A stretch of 64,000 nucleotides of DNA from Methanorbis furvi (GCF_032714615.1 NZ_JAWDKA010000001.1:124001-188000); one strand, 5' to 3'. Shown: positions 1 to 10,129, counted from the stretch's first letter. A program made the numbers and translations. Notes: a model not told the origin generated them from the letters alone.

Positions 1-278
1 ATGATTTACCAGGATAAACACACATTGAATGGATGCATTTGAGTTATTCATTCAATATCCTTTTTTAGAATATGATGCATGTATCAATAACGTCGAATAT
101 TTTTCTGTAAAATATTCACTCAAGGAATCACTCGAGATATTTGGAGATGTGGAGAGGGTCTGGGAGTGAATGGGACGCGACGTATGATTGATCTTCGAAA
201 ATAATTTTTTTTCAAAAACCGTGATTGAAAAAAAGTACCGGAGGATTTCCCCGGTTTTCCCAAGAGAGTTTGTATTGA
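1..278. other. Gene-free left edge
   Basis: AT-rich sequence without a supportable reading frame. It lies downstream of the minus-strand inhibitor gene. I see no tRNA, no clear terminator and no repeat shared with the rest of the window. Confidence 0.5.
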
Positions 279-1040
279 TTATTCAATGAAGGTCAGATTC
301 ACGGTGAACTGCTCAGCCGCAGTCGTTTCCCACGAGCGCTTGTACTCTGCACCGAAGGTGTAGGTTCCTGCATTCTCTGCGGTCACGTACCAGACGTAGG
401 TTCCGCCAACACCGGTCATACCCTCTTCATGCTCGTCAGGGAGGTACTCTGATTTCAGAATCTTCAGACCGTCTGCTGCGGCTGCGTTCCAGACATAGCC
501 GGTTGTCGGATTGCCGGGAACAATGATCTTTACCACTTCATTTACCTGCGGATTCATCATTCCGTCAAAGGAGATGACATATACCGGCTCCTCTGCTGCT
601 TCGCCTGAAGACTCCGTCACGACGACCGTCTGGGTAAAGGTATAGACTGGCTCTGCATCAGTTTCCCATGACCGTTTGTACTCAGCGGTGAAGGTGTAGG
701 TTCCTGCGTTTTCTGCTGTCAGGACAAAGACCTGCCAGCCTCCAACTCCGACCATGCCTTCTTCCTGAGTTGCCTGGATAAACTCCTCGGTCACGTTCAG
801 ACCGTCGGCATCTGTTACAATCCAGCGGTAGCCGGTTGTCGGATTACCGGGAACGATGAACTTCACCTGTTCGCCTGCGGAAACAGTTGCAGTCTTTTCA
901 ACGGAGACGATGAGTTCCGGAGTTATTCCTGTGGTGTTATTGTCCTGCGGCTCATGACTGGCCGCAATTGCCGTGCCTACAATGCCCACTGCGAGCACTG
1001 CACAAACAAGGCCAATGAAGAGTATAATGTTTTTCTTCAT
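279..1040 (-). CDS. Secreted double chagasin-type (I42) protease inhibitor
   Basis: A 253-residue exported protein. Residues 1-27 form a signal peptide (Lys-Lys, hydrophobic core, AIAAS). Two homologous domains of about 100 residues follow, each carrying the chagasin/inhibitor I42 landmarks: NPTTGY at 67 and 178, GVGG at 98 and 210, YKRSWE at 121 and 233. In chagasins these loops block cysteine-protease active sites; the third loop is usually RPW-like and is RSW here. The domains are near duplicates, so an internal duplication is likely. It probably acts outside the membrane, against its own or environmental cysteine proteases. It lies downstream of the EF-2 gene but 218 bp away, so it is probably transcribed separately. 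The family call is firm; the target is unknown. Confidence 0.85.
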   Translation of the reverse strand: MKKNIILFIGLVCAVLAVGIVGTAIAASHEPQDNNTTGITPELIVSVEKTATVSAGEQVKFIVPGNPTTGYRWIVTDADGLNVTEEFIQATQEEGMVGVGGWQVFVLTAENAGTYTFTAEYKRSWETDAEPVYTFTQTVVVTESSGEAAEEPVYVISFDGMMNPQVNEVVKIIVPGNPTTGYVWNAAAADGLKILKSEYLPDEHEEGMTGVGGTYVWYVTAENAGTYTFGAEYKRSWETTAAEQFTVNLTFIE

Positions 1041-1258
1041 AGGATATCATTATCTCGCAGGAGATAAACCGTTTCCGTAAACTACAACTTAATTCGCAGT
1101 TATTTTCGGAAAATTCCTTTAGAAATTGGTTATTTTTCTGTGATGAAAGACATCTCTTGCAGCATCGCAAAGGAAAACAAAGAAAAAAAGATAACAGAGG
1201 AAGGGGTTGACTCCCGAATTTCCCGGGAGAAGTATTCTCTGTATAATTTTCCGAAAAA

Positions 1259-3457
1259 TTACTCGAGGTAATCCTTCGGGGTTGGGATCTGGTCTTTGAG
1301 ACCCTTTCTCTTTCTGATACCGATAACGATCTCAGAAAGCATACCCTGCGGAACCGGAGAGAATCCTGCGAACTCAGTAGACCACATGGCGCGGCCTTCC
1401 GTTGCAGAGCGGATATCTCCAGCGAAACCGAACAGCTCAGCAACCGGTGCCTCGCCGTTGACCACAATCTGGTCACCCTCGGCCTCGGTCGTGGACAGCT
1501 GACCACGGCGTCCCTGAATCTGGGAAATTGCCGCACCCATCTGATCCTGCGGAACAGTGATCTGGATTCTCTGCATCGGCTCAAGCAGCGTGTCGCCTGC
1601 CATCAGAAGAGCAGCCTTCAGACCGCCGCGGACCGCCGGAATAACCTGTCCCGGACCACGGTGGATAGCATCCTCGTGCAGCTTCACATCGTGGAGCTTA
1701 ATGAGAACATTCTGCACCTGCTCATCTGCAAGCGGTCCGCCGTCCAGTGCCTCGTGCAGACCATCAATGACTAACTCCATCGTCTCATTCAGGTACTGAA
1801 TACCTTTCGTGCAGTCGATGAGCATGTTCGAGCCATAGATATCCTTCACGTTCTTTGCCTCATCCTTGTCAAGACCAAGTGCTGCGAGTGCATCACGGCG
1901 GGCAATGTTGTCCATATTCATCGAAACTTCGTTCGACTGAATTGCCTCAAGAATATTCTGCGGCATCGGCTCAACAGACAGGAAGAACCTGTTGTGTCTG
2001 TTCGGAGACTTACCCTCAACAGTTCCGTCGAGTGCCTTTGAAACAGTCTCACGGTACACAACGATTGGCGGGGACGTAACAATGTCCACACCTTTGTCTC
2101 TCTTGATACGGCCGGTAACGACCTCAAGGTGCAGCTCGCCCATACCTGCGATAAGGTGTTCTCCGGTCTCCTCGTTAATGTTAACACGGACAGTCGGGTC
2201 TTCCTTTGCAACCTGGCGTAGAACCTCAATCAGCTTCGGCAGATCTTTGGTGTTCTTTGCTTCAACTGCAACAGTCATAACCGGCTCGGAGTAGTGCTTC
2301 AGTGACTCGAACGGTGTCATCTCCTTTAAGGAAGACACGGTTGATCCGACAATCGCATCGCTCATACCGGTAACTGCAGCAATATTTCCTGCAACAACCT
2401 TGTCCACATCCACACGGGTCGGACCCATGAAGATACCAACCTGCTGAAGTCTGTTCGGCTTACCTGCAGTACCGGAGATGTAGACCTCCATACCACGGGT
2501 CAAAGTTCCGGAGAACAGTCTGCCGGTTGCAACCTCTCCTGCATGCTTGTCAAAGGAGATGTCAGTAACCATCATGGCTGCCGGACCCTTTGAGTCGCAG
2601 GCATACATTGCCTTACCGATCTCAGACTCAACATCGCCGTGCCAGATAATGTGGCATCTCTTACCCTGTGCCTGAAGCGGGTTCGGCAGGAAGGTAACGA
2701 CCATGTCAAGAAGAACTGCGTGCAGCGGTGAGGTCTTTGCTAAGTACTTTGCATCGCCCTCGTTACACTTGTCGATGATCGTCTGAAGACTCACACCGGA
2801 CTTCTTCATGTACGGAATCGAGATTGCCCAGTTATAGAGAGCGGAACCGAACGCAACGTTTCCCTTCATCGGGTCAAGCTTCCAGCCGCCGTTGTTGTAG
2901 AGATCCTCGTTCATTCCTTTGATAAGCTTGTTGACCTTGTCAATAACCTTACCAAGGCGGATCATCATCTCCTGCGGGTCAACCTTCAGTTCATTGATAA
3001 GGCGGTCAACCTTGTTAATGAACAGAACCGGGTGGACGCCCTCTTTGAGTGCCTGACGCAGAACCGTCTCGGTCTGCGGCATCGGACCCTCAACAGAGTC
3101 GACGACCACGACAGCGCCGTCAACCGCACGCATTGCACGGGTAACGTCCCCACCGAAGTCGACGTGACCGGGAGTATCAATCATGTTAATGAGGTACTCG
3201 TGGTCACCGACAGTGTGAACCATGGACACGTTGGATGCATCAATAGTGATTCCACGTGCCTGTTCTTCCTCGTCAGAGTCCATCCAGCATGCCTTACCGG
3301 AAAGCTCCTCACTGATCATTCCTGCTCCGGAGAGGAGGTTATCAGAGAGGGTGGTCTTTCCGTGGTCAATGTGTGCAACGATACCGATATTACGGATGTA
3401 CTGAGGCTCGTTCATGAGGTCAGTAATCTTCTCAACCATCTTCTTTCCGCGTGACAT
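1259..3457 (-). CDS. fusA: Translation elongation factor EF-2 (archaeal)
   Basis: A 732-residue GTPase that drives ribosomal translocation, of normal length for archaeal EF-2. The P-loop AHIDHGKTT is at residues 28-36, followed by RGITI (switch I), DTPGHVDF (G3) and NKVD (G4). The C-terminal domain has the HRGPGQ loop whose His becomes diphthamide in archaea and eukaryotes, the archaeal hallmark. It follows uS7 with a 31-bp gap and is probably co-transcribed with uS12 and uS7. Genes for EF-1alpha and uS10, which often come next in archaeal str operons, are not downstream here. Confidence 0.98.
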   Translation of the reverse strand: MSRGKKMVEKITDLMNEPQYIRNIGIVAHIDHGKTTLSDNLLSGAGMISEELSGKACWMDSDEEEQARGITIDASNVSMVHTVGDHEYLINMIDTPGHVDFGGDVTRAMRAVDGAVVVVDSVEGPMPQTETVLRQALKEGVHPVLFINKVDRLINELKVDPQEMMIRLGKVIDKVNKLIKGMNEDLYNNGGWKLDPMKGNVAFGSALYNWAISIPYMKKSGVSLQTIIDKCNEGDAKYLAKTSPLHAVLLDMVVTFLPNPLQAQGKRCHIIWHGDVESEIGKAMYACDSKGPAAMMVTDISFDKHAGEVATGRLFSGTLTRGMEVYISGTAGKPNRLQQVGIFMGPTRVDVDKVVAGNIAAVTGMSDAIVGSTVSSLKEMTPFESLKHYSEPVMTVAVEAKNTKDLPKLIEVLRQVAKEDPTVRVNINEETGEHLIAGMGELHLEVVTGRIKRDKGVDIVTSPPIVVYRETVSKALDGTVEGKSPNRHNRFFLSVEPMPQNILEAIQSNEVSMNMDNIARRDALAALGLDKDEAKNVKDIYGSNMLIDCTKGIQYLNETMELVIDGLHEALDGGPLADEQVQNVLIKLHDVKLHEDAIHRGPGQVIPAVRGGLKAALLMAGDTLLEPMQRIQITVPQDQMGAAISQIQGRRGQLSTTEAEGDQIVVNGEAPVAELFGFAGDIRSATEGRAMWSTEFAGFSPVPQGMLSEIVIGIRKRKGLKDQIPTPKDYLE

Positions 3458-3488
3458 TCTACACCATTAAAAAAGATTTAATATTTGT

Positions 3489-4076
3489 TTACCGAGCAGA
3501 CTTCGCAATCCGCTCGACTTCTTCCTTCCTTCCGACCGAGAAGCATTTTGCATCTCCCTTTGCTGCCATGATCAACTCATTGGCAAGCACCTGATATGCC
3601 GGCTTCTTGGTTTTGTGGGAACCTTTCCAGGTTGCCATGGCAATGTAGCGGAGTGCTGTGTTGACACGGCGGATAGGTGCGGAGTCCACGGATTTCGGGA
3701 CGTTGATACCGCCGTACTTCAGACGGACGGTCTCTTCGCGGGGGCCGGCGTTGGAGATTGCATCAACGAGGACCTGAAGCGGGTTCTGCTTGGTCTTCTT
3801 GTTGATCTCATCGAAGGCATCCATAACCATACGGGTGCACATCTGCTTTTTGCCGGTGTTCGTTTCCGTCTGCATCAGACGGTTGATAAGCCGCTCAACA
3901 ATTGCCATCTGGCTTTTGGTGAACTGCTGCTGGGTCAGTCTGCCGCAGGAGCTCGGGACCTCGGTTGAGGTAACCGTGACATAGCGGATAAGACCTGCAT
4001 CTTTTACAACAACTTCGCTGGTATCCCACTTGTTGAACAGCAGGATCTTGCTGGTTGCAGTCTGTTCTTCGGTCAT
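3489..4076 (-). CDS. rps7: Small ribosomal subunit protein uS7
   Basis: A 195-residue protein of the archaeal S7 family. It binds the 3' domain of 16S rRNA, nucleates 30S head assembly and contributes to the E site. The family signature region [11 protein letters not shown] and the basic C-terminus ending RIAKSAR are visible. The N-terminus is extended relative to bacterial S7, as usual in archaea. It begins 5 bp after the uS12 stop and is followed by EF-2, so it is the middle gene of an uS12-uS7-EF-2 transcript. Confidence 0.97.
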   Translation of the reverse strand: MTEEQTATSKILLFNKWDTSEVVVKDAGLIRYVTVTSTEVPSSCGRLTQQQFTKSQMAIVERLINRLMQTETNTGKKQMCTRMVMDAFDEINKKTKQNPLQVLVDAISNAGPREETVRLKYGGINVPKSVDSAPIRRVNTALRYIAMATWKGSHKTKKPAYQVLANELIMAAKGDAKCFSVGRKEEVERIAKSAR

Positions 4077-4081
4077 ATTAT

Positions 4082-4510
4082 TTACCTCCGTGCCTTCTCT
4101 TTGCGTCCGATGACAAGCTCATTGAGGGTGACACCGTTGACACCGATAACGACGAAACGGACTCCGGGAATATCTCCCATGGAACGTCCTGCACGACCGC
4201 CGATACCGCAGATAGTGACTTCATCGTGTTCATCGATGAAGTTGATTGCACCGTCACCCACTGCGAATGCAGTGACCTGGCGGCCGTTTTTGATCAGCTG
4301 AACACGAACACACTTTCTGATTGCCGAGTTCGGCTGTTTTGCTTCAACACCAACTTTCTCAAGAACGATTGCACGTCCGAGCGGTGCGCCTTCAAGCGGG
4401 TCTGCTTTCAGCTTCAGTTTGAGCGCTCTGCGCGCATAGACTGAATCACTCCACCGGAATTTCTTGGCGGAGCGAACAAGCTTTCTTGCTGCGAATTTTC
4501 CCTGTCCCAT
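4082..4510 (-). CDS. rps12: Small ribosomal subunit protein uS12
   Basis: A 142-residue decoding-centre protein of the archaeal/eukaryotic S12 type. The conserved loop [15 protein letters not shown] (around residues 75-90) lies at the A site and monitors codon-anticodon pairing. A ribosome binding site reading AGAGGTA sits just upstream of the start. It is the first gene of the uS12-uS7-EF-2 group, with a TATA box about 45 bp upstream. Confidence 0.97.
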   Translation of the reverse strand: MGQGKFAARKLVRSAKKFRWSDSVYARRALKLKLKADPLEGAPLGRAIVLEKVGVEAKQPNSAIRKCVRVQLIKNGRQVTAFAVGDGAINFIDEHDEVTICGIGGRAGRSMGDIPGVRFVVIGVNGVTLNELVIGRKEKARR

Positions 4511-4550
4511 TAAATTACCTCTGTTAAAGTAGATTTTTGGATAGATGAAT

Positions 4551-4558
4551 CTTTATAC
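4551..4558 (-). promoter_or_regulatory. TATA box of the uS12 operon
   Basis: Read on the minus strand the sequence is CGTATAAAG, about 45 nt before the uS12 start. This predicts transcription starting near 4525-4530 and a short leader carrying the AGAGGTA ribosome binding site. Confidence 0.55.
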
Positions 4559-4636
4559 GCAGTTTCCTGCGTGGTTTGTTTCCCAAAGAACGTGCACGTA
4601 GTTTGGAGAAACTATTCCTCTGTTGGAATATTGTGA

Positions 4637-4677
4637 ATGCGGGGGCCTAAGTCCTTACGGATACCTTACCCTCGCAT
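4637..4677. other. Nested hairpin between uS12 operon and decarboxylase gene
   Basis: Nine bases at 4637-4645 pair with 4669-4677 (one G-T pair), and inside them TCC at 52-54 pairs with GGA at 59-61 around a four-base loop. The minus-strand form has a GNRA-type GTAA loop. It sits upstream of the predicted uS12 TATA box and downstream of the decarboxylase stop, so it may be a terminator for that gene or a small structured RNA. Neither is proven. Confidence 0.35.
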
Positions 4678-4712
4678 GTTCCTATACTTATGAGCAGGCT
4701 GTACTAATAATC

Positions 4713-5852
4713 TTAATGGGAGTCTTCATCAGTGAATACCAATGTCTCCACAGGTGCATCCTGACCTCCGAACTGCTGAAAGGAAAGTGTGCAGGCGTAA
4801 CTCCCTGCGTTGGTGATGGTGATGCGGTCGCCGATCTCTGCCTTTGGCAAAAGAAGATCTTTTGCAAGAATGTCAGATGCAGTGCAGAGGTTTCCAACGA
4901 TGTCAACCATCTCCATCTCATCAGATTTTTTGTCGAGCGAGATCGTCCATGCATGATGTTTGGTGAAGAGTGGTTCTGTTGCCTGATGATCTTCTTCGAG
5001 AAGTGCGGCAACCGCAGGTCGTGCAAATCCGTTGAGTCCTCCGGCAACGATGAGGTATGTTCTGCCCCGGGATTTTTTGATGTCAAGGACTTCGGTGGTG
5101 TAGGTCCCTGCCTCGCAGACGATGAACCGTCCTGACTCGATGAGAAGTTTTGCCGGAATCTTCGATTGATATTTTTTCACGAGGAGATCGCATGCCGTGC
5201 TGAGTTTTGCGAGGTCCACCGGTTTGTCGTCTGTGGTGTACGGCACACCGATGCCGCTGCCGAAGTTGATGAAGGAAAGTTTTTCTCCAAGCTCGTTCTG
5301 AATTTTTTCCGCGAGAGAGAATACGTTCTCATAGTACCGGTAAATTTTCTGCCAGTCAAGCTCCTGGGATTTGACATGCACATGAATGCCTGCTATCACC
5401 AGATGCGGATAGCAGGAGAGTGCGGCAACCGTGCACAACTCTTCATCGATACCAAATTTCCCCGGGGTTCCCCAGAAGGATGGGTTGATGCGGATGCCGA
5501 CGGATTTTTTTCTGCGGCGCTCTCTTGCGATATGGTTGAGGAGTTCAAGCTCATGAAAACTGTCGGCGATGATGACGCATTTATCAAAAGTTTCCTCAAG
5601 GTCTGCGGTGGTTTTTCCGGGACCTGAGTAGTAAATATTTTCCGCGGGAACCCCGGCACCCGCCGCAAGCAGTACCTCATTTTTTGCGGCAGCGTCTGCA
5701 CCTACCTGTTGCGAAGCAATGTAGGAGAGGAGAGGTGGATACGGGTTTGCCTTGATCGAGTACAAAATCCCGAACTCCGGCAGGGCGCATTTGAGTTCGG
5801 CGATCTTTTTTCCAATGATCCTTCCGTCATAGATGTACTGGGGTGCTGTCAT
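4713..5852 (-). CDS. PLP-dependent fold-III amino acid decarboxylase
   Basis: A 379-residue protein of the alanine-racemase-barrel decarboxylases (diaminopimelate, ornithine/arginine and carboxynorspermidine decarboxylases). The PLP-binding lysine is in YSIKANP near residue 33. HVHVKSQ and the FGSGIGVPY phosphate-binding turn follow. In the C-terminal beta domain the usual Cys-Glu active-site loop appears as CTASDILAKD. The likely role is lysine or polyamine biosynthesis; the substrate cannot be settled by eye. It is transcribed away from the que genes, from a divergent promoter region at 5853-5909. Confidence 0.8.
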   Translation of the reverse strand: MTAPQYIYDGRIIGKKIAELKCALPEFGILYSIKANPYPPLLSYIASQQVGADAAAKNEVLLAAGAGVPAENIYYSGPGKTTADLEETFDKCVIIADSFHELELLNHIARERRRKKSVGIRINPSFWGTPGKFGIDEELCTVAALSCYPHLVIAGIHVHVKSQELDWQKIYRYYENVFSLAEKIQNELGEKLSFINFGSGIGVPYTTDDKPVDLAKLSTACDLLVKKYQSKIPAKLLIESGRFIVCEAGTYTTEVLDIKKSRGRTYLIVAGGLNGFARPAVAALLEEDHQATEPLFTKHHAWTISLDKKSDEMEMVDIVGNLCTASDILAKDLLLPKAEIGDRITITNAGSYACTLSFQQFGGQDAPVETLVFTDEDSH

Positions 5853-5909
5853 GATACAGGGACTCTACCTCTATTATTATAGTTCACCAAAGGCAATATA
5901 TTGAGAGCT

Positions 5910-6317
5910 ATGGCTACCCGGATATTTAAAGAAACACATTTTGATGCATCCCACCGTCTGATGCATTATCAGGGTAAATGCTCCCGCCTGCATGGACACC
6001 GCTGGGGAGTTGAGGTCTGGATGGAAGGAATCATTGATGCGACTTCAAAGATTCTGATCGACTACAATATTGTAAAGCAGGTCGTGGAGGTGTACGATCA
6101 TCAGGTGATTCTGAACAAGGATGATCCTCTGGCAGCGGCGATTTTGCCGTTCCAGCAGCCGGTCTTAACGAACGGTGACCCGACAAGCGAGCTTCTTGCT
6201 GAGGATATCAGATATCGGCTGAACAGTTTCTGCCGCGAGAATAATATGGACGCTCATGTAACAAAAGTCCGGGTCTGGGAGTCTGACGGCTGTTACGCCG
6301 AGGTTGATGCGGAATGA
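5910..6317 (+). CDS. queD: 6-carboxytetrahydropterin synthase QueD family
   Basis: A 135-residue 6-pyruvoyl-tetrahydropterin synthase-like enzyme. It makes 6-carboxy-tetrahydropterin from dihydroneopterin triphosphate, the first dedicated step to preQ0, the archaeosine precursor. Zn-binding His residues are seen in FDASHRL and SRLHGHRW, and the catalytic region is YDHQVIL. I chose the ATG at 5910 over the in-frame TTG at 5901 because MATRIFKE is the typical family start and a TATA-like stretch lies at about 5870-5880. It overlaps queE by four bases, which indicates translational coupling. Confidence 0.9.
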   Translation: MATRIFKETHFDASHRLMHYQGKCSRLHGHRWGVEVWMEGIIDATSKILIDYNIVKQVVEVYDHQVILNKDDPLAAAILPFQQPVLTNGDPTSELLAEDIRYRLNSFCRENNMDAHVTKVRVWESDGCYAEVDAE

Positions 6318-6931
6318 AGATCACCGAGACGTTTGTGAGTCTCCAGGGTGAAGGGCTTCGTCAGGGTATGCCCTGTATGTTTGTCCGGCTTGCAGGATGC
6401 AATCTTCACTGTGCGTGGTGTGATACAGAGTACGCTCTTGGCAATGCAATCGGTGTTGAGATGACTGCTGAAGAGGTTATGGAGGCAGCGATTGCATCAG
6501 GAGTTTCGTATGTCTGCATCACTGGCGGTGAACCGCTGCTCCAGAAAGAGGAGCTTGTTCCTCTGGTTGCGGCGATGCATGAGGCAGGCGTCACGATTGA
6601 TATTGAGACGAACGGAACGGTTCCGTTTGGTGAGCTGCAGGATTATGCTTCCGTTTGTATGGATGTGAAGTGTCCGTCGTCAGGCGAGATGAGTGATCTG
6701 TCGCTGCTTGCTTCTCTTCGCGAGACCGATACGGTGAAGTTTGTGATCGGTGATGAGGCGGATTATTTGTATATGGTTGAGGTGCTTGCGGCGAATCCGA
6801 AGCTTCGTGCTCCGGTCTGTATTACTCCGGTGTACGGAACTGATACGAAGTGGCTGGTTGAGACGATCATTGCAGAAAAGCTCCCGGTCAGGTTCCAGCT
6901 TCAGCTACATAAAATGGTGAATGTTGCATGA
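6314..6931 (+). CDS. queE: 7-carboxy-7-deazaguanine synthase QueE
   Basis: A 205-residue radical SAM enzyme that contracts 6-carboxytetrahydropterin to 7-carboxy-7-deazaguanine. The CxxxCxxC cluster motif reads CNLHCAWC and is preceded by the QGEG element typical of QueE. TGGEPLLQ forms the SAM-binding GGE motif. The length matches the compact QueE type. It sits between queD and queC with four-base overlaps on both sides, so the three steps to preQ0 form one operon. Confidence 0.95.
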   Translation: MKITETFVSLQGEGLRQGMPCMFVRLAGCNLHCAWCDTEYALGNAIGVEMTAEEVMEAAIASGVSYVCITGGEPLLQKEELVPLVAAMHEAGVTIDIETNGTVPFGELQDYASVCMDVKCPSSGEMSDLSLLASLRETDTVKFVIGDEADYLYMVEVLAANPKLRAPVCITPVYGTDTKWLVETIIAEKLPVRFQLQLHKMVNVA

Positions 6932-7596
6932 AGGCTGTCTGTCTGATGTCGGGCGGCATGGACTCAACGACGCTCGCGTATGTTGCGAAGGATATGGGAT
7001 ATGAGATTCTGGCGCTTCACATGAATTACGGCCAGCGGACGCAACATAAGGAACTTGCCTGCGCCCGCCGTGCTGCACAAACTCTTGATGCGGTGGATTT
7101 TGTTGAGATCTCGCTTGATTATTTTACAAAGTTCGGGATGAGCAGTCTGACTGATATGGATATCGCGGTGGAAGAGGGGACGCTCGGTCGGGCAGATCGT
7201 CCGAATACGTATGTGCCGTTCAGAAATGCGAATCTGATTTCGATCGCAACGTCGTACTGTGAGTCGCGTGACGGCGATGCGGTGTTTATTGGTGTGCAGT
7301 CGGGAGATCACATCGGGTATCCGGACTGTACTCCTGAGTTTATTGCGGCGATGCAGAATGTGATCAAAATCGGAACGCAGACGGAAAAGGAGATCAAGCT
7401 GCTGACGCCGTTTGTGTCGATGAACAAGACCGATATTCTTCGTGAGGGGCTGCGGCTTGGTGTGCCGTACGAGGATACGTGGTCCTGTTATGATACTGAG
7501 GATACGGCGTGCGGTGTGTGCAGCTCCTGTCTTTCACGGATGAAGGCGTTTGCAGATCTGGGAATCGAGGATCCTATCCCGTATGCTAATCGTTGA
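6928..7596 (+). CDS. queC: 7-cyano-7-deazaguanine (preQ0) synthase QueC
   Basis: A 222-residue ATP-dependent enzyme that converts 7-carboxy-7-deazaguanine to preQ0, which archaeal TGT inserts at position 15 of tRNA. The PP-loop SGGMDST is at the N-terminus. The C-terminal Zn site is formed by [15 protein letters not shown]. It is the last gene of the operon. The 3' side runs directly into the inverted-repeat element at 7600. Confidence 0.96.
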   Translation: MKAVCLMSGGMDSTTLAYVAKDMGYEILALHMNYGQRTQHKELACARRAAQTLDAVDFVEISLDYFTKFGMSSLTDMDIAVEEGTLGRADRPNTYVPFRNANLISIATSYCESRDGDAVFIGVQSGDHIGYPDCTPEFIAAMQNVIKIGTQTEKEIKLLTPFVSMNKTDILREGLRLGVPYEDTWSCYDTEDTACGVCSSCLSRMKAFADLGIEDPIPYANR

Positions 7597-7599
7597 TTA

Positions 7600-7731
7600 A
7601 ATGAAACGCGAAGAACGCGAATAAAAAAATCGCCAATGGCGATTTTTAAAAATAATTAGTGTTGGATGATTATCTGTTTTGCAAAAACATTGATTTTTTT
7701 ATTCGCGCTATTAGCGTTATTCGCGTTTCAA
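7600..7731. repeat. Inverted-repeat element, second family (TTCGCGTTT type)
   Basis: The left arm at 7600-7628 reads TGAAACGCGAAGAACGCG then AATAAAAAAA. The right arm at 7694-7731 carries the complement with a short insertion (ATTAGCG). Between them lies a small hairpin, ATCGCC-AATGGCGAT. A second stem, TACCAC-ATTTA-GTGGTA, follows at about 7777-7793. This is a different sequence family from the nine-copy CACGGAGCAGACG repeat but has the same palindromic plan. No ORF is inside. Confidence 0.7.
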
Positions 7732-7829
7732 AATCACGCGTTTACCAAAAAATTGTGATGATACCTTTTCGTGGTACCACATTTAGTGGTATCACAACCT
7801 GCACCAAGTTCGGTCATCATTCAGTACAC

Positions 7830-8342
7830 CTATGTGGGAAACTCCACGTATCCATTGATGCCTGCAAGAGCTCCGGGCCTCAGTTCAACTCCGAGAACAT
7901 ACATGGATGGAAAATCCTCCGAGTGACGGATACCAAATCCTGCAAGTTCGGTGAAGCCGAAGCGGCCATAGTACAAGGGACTGCCGACAAGAATTACCGC
8001 ATCGTAGCCGAGAGCTTTTGCACGAACAAAGCCCTCACGAATGAGAGTCGAGCCGACGCCCTGACCGCGGAACTCTTTCACCACTGCGATTGGTGCGAGA
8101 ATGAGAACAGTATGTTCCCGTGTGCCTCCCGTGATTCGAAGCTTCGTGAACATGACATGGCCGATAATTTTTCCGTCCGCCTCTGCAACGAGTGCAAGGT
8201 CAGGAATATAATTTTCTCCTGCACGAAGACGGTCCGCGAACTCCTGCTCGGTTCCGGATGCTACCTCGGCGGTTTTGAATGCTGTTTCGATCAGCTGATA
8301 GAGTTCTTCAAACTCTTTCGGGTTTTCTGGTCTGATGATCAT
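7830..8342 (-). CDS. GNAT family N-acetyltransferase
   Basis: A 170-residue single-domain GNAT. The acetyl-CoA pyrophosphate-binding signature is FRGQGVGSTLI, followed by LVGSPLYYGRFGF, typical of the YhbS-like predicted acetyltransferases. The substrate is unknown. The ATG at 8342 (MIIRPEN) is the usual beginning of the fold; longer upstream readings would only add unrelated residues. It is divergent from the Nudix gene at 8474. Confidence 0.85.
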   Translation of the reverse strand: MIIRPENPKEFEELYQLIETAFKTAEVASGTEQEFADRLRAGENYIPDLALVAEADGKIIGHVMFTKLRITGGTREHTVLILAPIAVVKEFRGQGVGSTLIREGFVRAKALGYDAVILVGSPLYYGRFGFTELAGFGIRHSEDFPSMYVLGVELRPGALAGINGYVEFPT

Positions 8343-8473
8343 GGCCAAATTTTTTCCGTATCTACTCATGGGGCGGCAGATTTCATATACTGATGCAATG
8401 GTTTTGTGAAATGCGATTCGCGTTTCATTTATCTCATCTCGCAACCAATTCACAAAGCAGAGAGCATCCTGCA

Positions 8474-8974
8474 ATGCCGATCATTTACGATACCCCGCGT
8501 CTGAAAATTTCCACAAAACCTGTACATCTCCCGAATGGTTTTGATCGTGAGTACTTATTCGTCGAACCGGTCCCTGCGGTCTGCATTCTTCCAACCGACG
8601 AACATTTTGTGTATCTCATCCGCCAGTACAGAGCAGTGATCGACTCATACATCTACGAAGTACCGGCAGGCGGCATGGAGCCTGAGGATACTGATCCAGT
8701 CGTTGCCGCACGGCGTGAGCTTGCCGAAGAGGCGAAGTTTTTCGCTGAAGAACTTATCCCGCGTGGATTTGTCTACTCGTCTCCGGGATTCTGCACGGAA
8801 AAACTCTGGCTGTATGAGGCACGCGGCCTTTCTTTGTGTGATACATACTGCTGTGACGAGGATGAGATCATCGAGGTTGTCCGCGTGAAAAAAGAAGAAG
8901 CTTTGCAGATGGCAATCGACGGACGCATCTGCGATGCGAAAACGATCGCGCTTTTGATGAGAAGCCTGCTCTGA
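8474..8974 (+). CDS. Nudix hydrolase, ADP-ribose pyrophosphatase-like
   Basis: A 166-residue Nudix protein that probably cleaves ADP-ribose or related nucleoside diphosphate compounds. The Nudix box spans GGMEPEDTDP to RRELAEEA with the catalytic REL-EE core, and SSPGFCTEKLW downstream is the ADPRase-type region. The start at 8474 (MPIIYDTPRLK) matches the family; the frame is open further upstream but that part would overlap the GNAT promoter. Confidence 0.9.
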   Translation: MPIIYDTPRLKISTKPVHLPNGFDREYLFVEPVPAVCILPTDEHFVYLIRQYRAVIDSYIYEVPAGGMEPEDTDPVVAARRELAEEAKFFAEELIPRGFVYSSPGFCTEKLWLYEARGLSLCDTYCCDEDEIIEVVRVKKEEALQMAIDGRICDAKTIALLMRSLL

Positions 8975-8975
8975 A

Positions 8976-10082
8976 TCAGAGTAGCTCCCTGATCCGTTTT
9001 GTGTCCCCCGTCGTGTTCAGCACTTCGCGTGCCGTAGGATCACCGATCAGCAAAAAGTTCGGCACCAGTGCGTATGCAGGAAATCTCTTGAAAAACTCCT
9101 GCACCATCAGCTTGTTCATCCTGAGCAGCAGAAACTCCCGCTGCAGCTCATCCAGCTGATCCGGTTCTGCTGCTTTGACCCGCACAAGCAGATCATCCTT
9201 GAGCACCGCAAGATGACGGCTGTTGAGTTCGGCCATCAGTTTTCTGCTCTCAATCCCTTGGAAATATCTGATGATCACTCCCTGCGTGATCAGCACAAGG
9301 ATGAGAATTATGGGGAACTCAGTTGGAAGAATCGTTATCTCTGCAAGATACTGACCAAGCGTCAGTCCCGGAAACATCATTGCCCCTACAATCAGCAGTC
9401 CGGTAAACATAGCAAACCCACTGATGTAGAGCCAGATCTTCAGCTTTGCCACCTCACCCCCCTCAGCCTTCTCGGAAGAAAATGATCTGCCGATGAAAAA
9501 TCCCGGGGTGTCAGGTTCTGCCATCACAATTTTTCCATAAAAGAGCAGTATCACTACTATCTGCACAATGATCAGCAGCAGCAGATGTAAGTCTATTACA
9601 CCATAGAAGTAGAGAACTCCTGCACAGATGAGATCGGTCAGATAAATTACGGCAAATCCCTTGGCAAGCGGCTTGGCATTGATCAGAAATGCGTTCCAGA
9701 ATATTTCAAGAAACGTAACCTTGTTCTTTTTGACCGTCCGCAGAAGATTCGCCAGCCGCAGAAACTCCTTAATCTGTATTGAACTGCTGCCGTCGAACAG
9801 ACTACTCGTTGAGTCCGATCCAAGGGAAGGGATCATCATCAAAAAGAAGTAGAACATGTAGATGAAAAAACTCCCAACAACCCAGAGCATCAGAATATCA
9901 ATCGGCGGAATACCGTTCGCTGCACTGATGAAACCCCAGATGATGAGAAGGGCTGCGGGCAGCGGCACCCAGTATTTTGTTCTTGCGAGTCTGCGTTTTC
10001 CCTTCTCAAGTGTTGTGCCGTACTCCTCTTCAGTTTCAATCTGAGTGGAGATGCGGGTAATCAGTACTTCTTTGGTGATCAT
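8976..10082 (-). CDS. Polytopic membrane protein, unknown family
   Basis: A 368-residue integral membrane protein with about six hydrophobic segments (residues 42-60, 65-85, 138-160, 162-182, 215-238, 250-272), a basic N-terminus and a charged cytoplasmic C-terminal region rich in Leu/Arg. No catalytic motif is recognised. It converges on the Nudix gene with one base between stops. Its start faces the left attachment site of the provirus, so its promoter (minus-strand TATA GTAAATAAG near 10105-10113) abuts the integration point. Confidence 0.7.
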   Translation of the reverse strand: MITKEVLITRISTQIETEEEYGTTLEKGKRRLARTKYWVPLPAALLIIWGFISAANGIPPIDILMLWVVGSFFIYMFYFFLMMIPSLGSDSTSSLFDGSSSIQIKEFLRLANLLRTVKKNKVTFLEIFWNAFLINAKPLAKGFAVIYLTDLICAGVLYFYGVIDLHLLLLIIVQIVVILLFYGKIVMAEPDTPGFFIGRSFSSEKAEGGEVAKLKIWLYISGFAMFTGLLIVGAMMFPGLTLGQYLAEITILPTEFPIILILVLITQGVIIRYFQGIESRKLMAELNSRHLAVLKDDLLVRVKAAEPDQLDELQREFLLLRMNKLMVQEFFKRFPAYALVPNFLLIGDPTAREVLNTTGDTKRIRELL

Positions 10083-10129
10083 ATTCTCATCCAGGCCGCT
10101 TAACTTATTTACGTGACGGTAACCTATAA

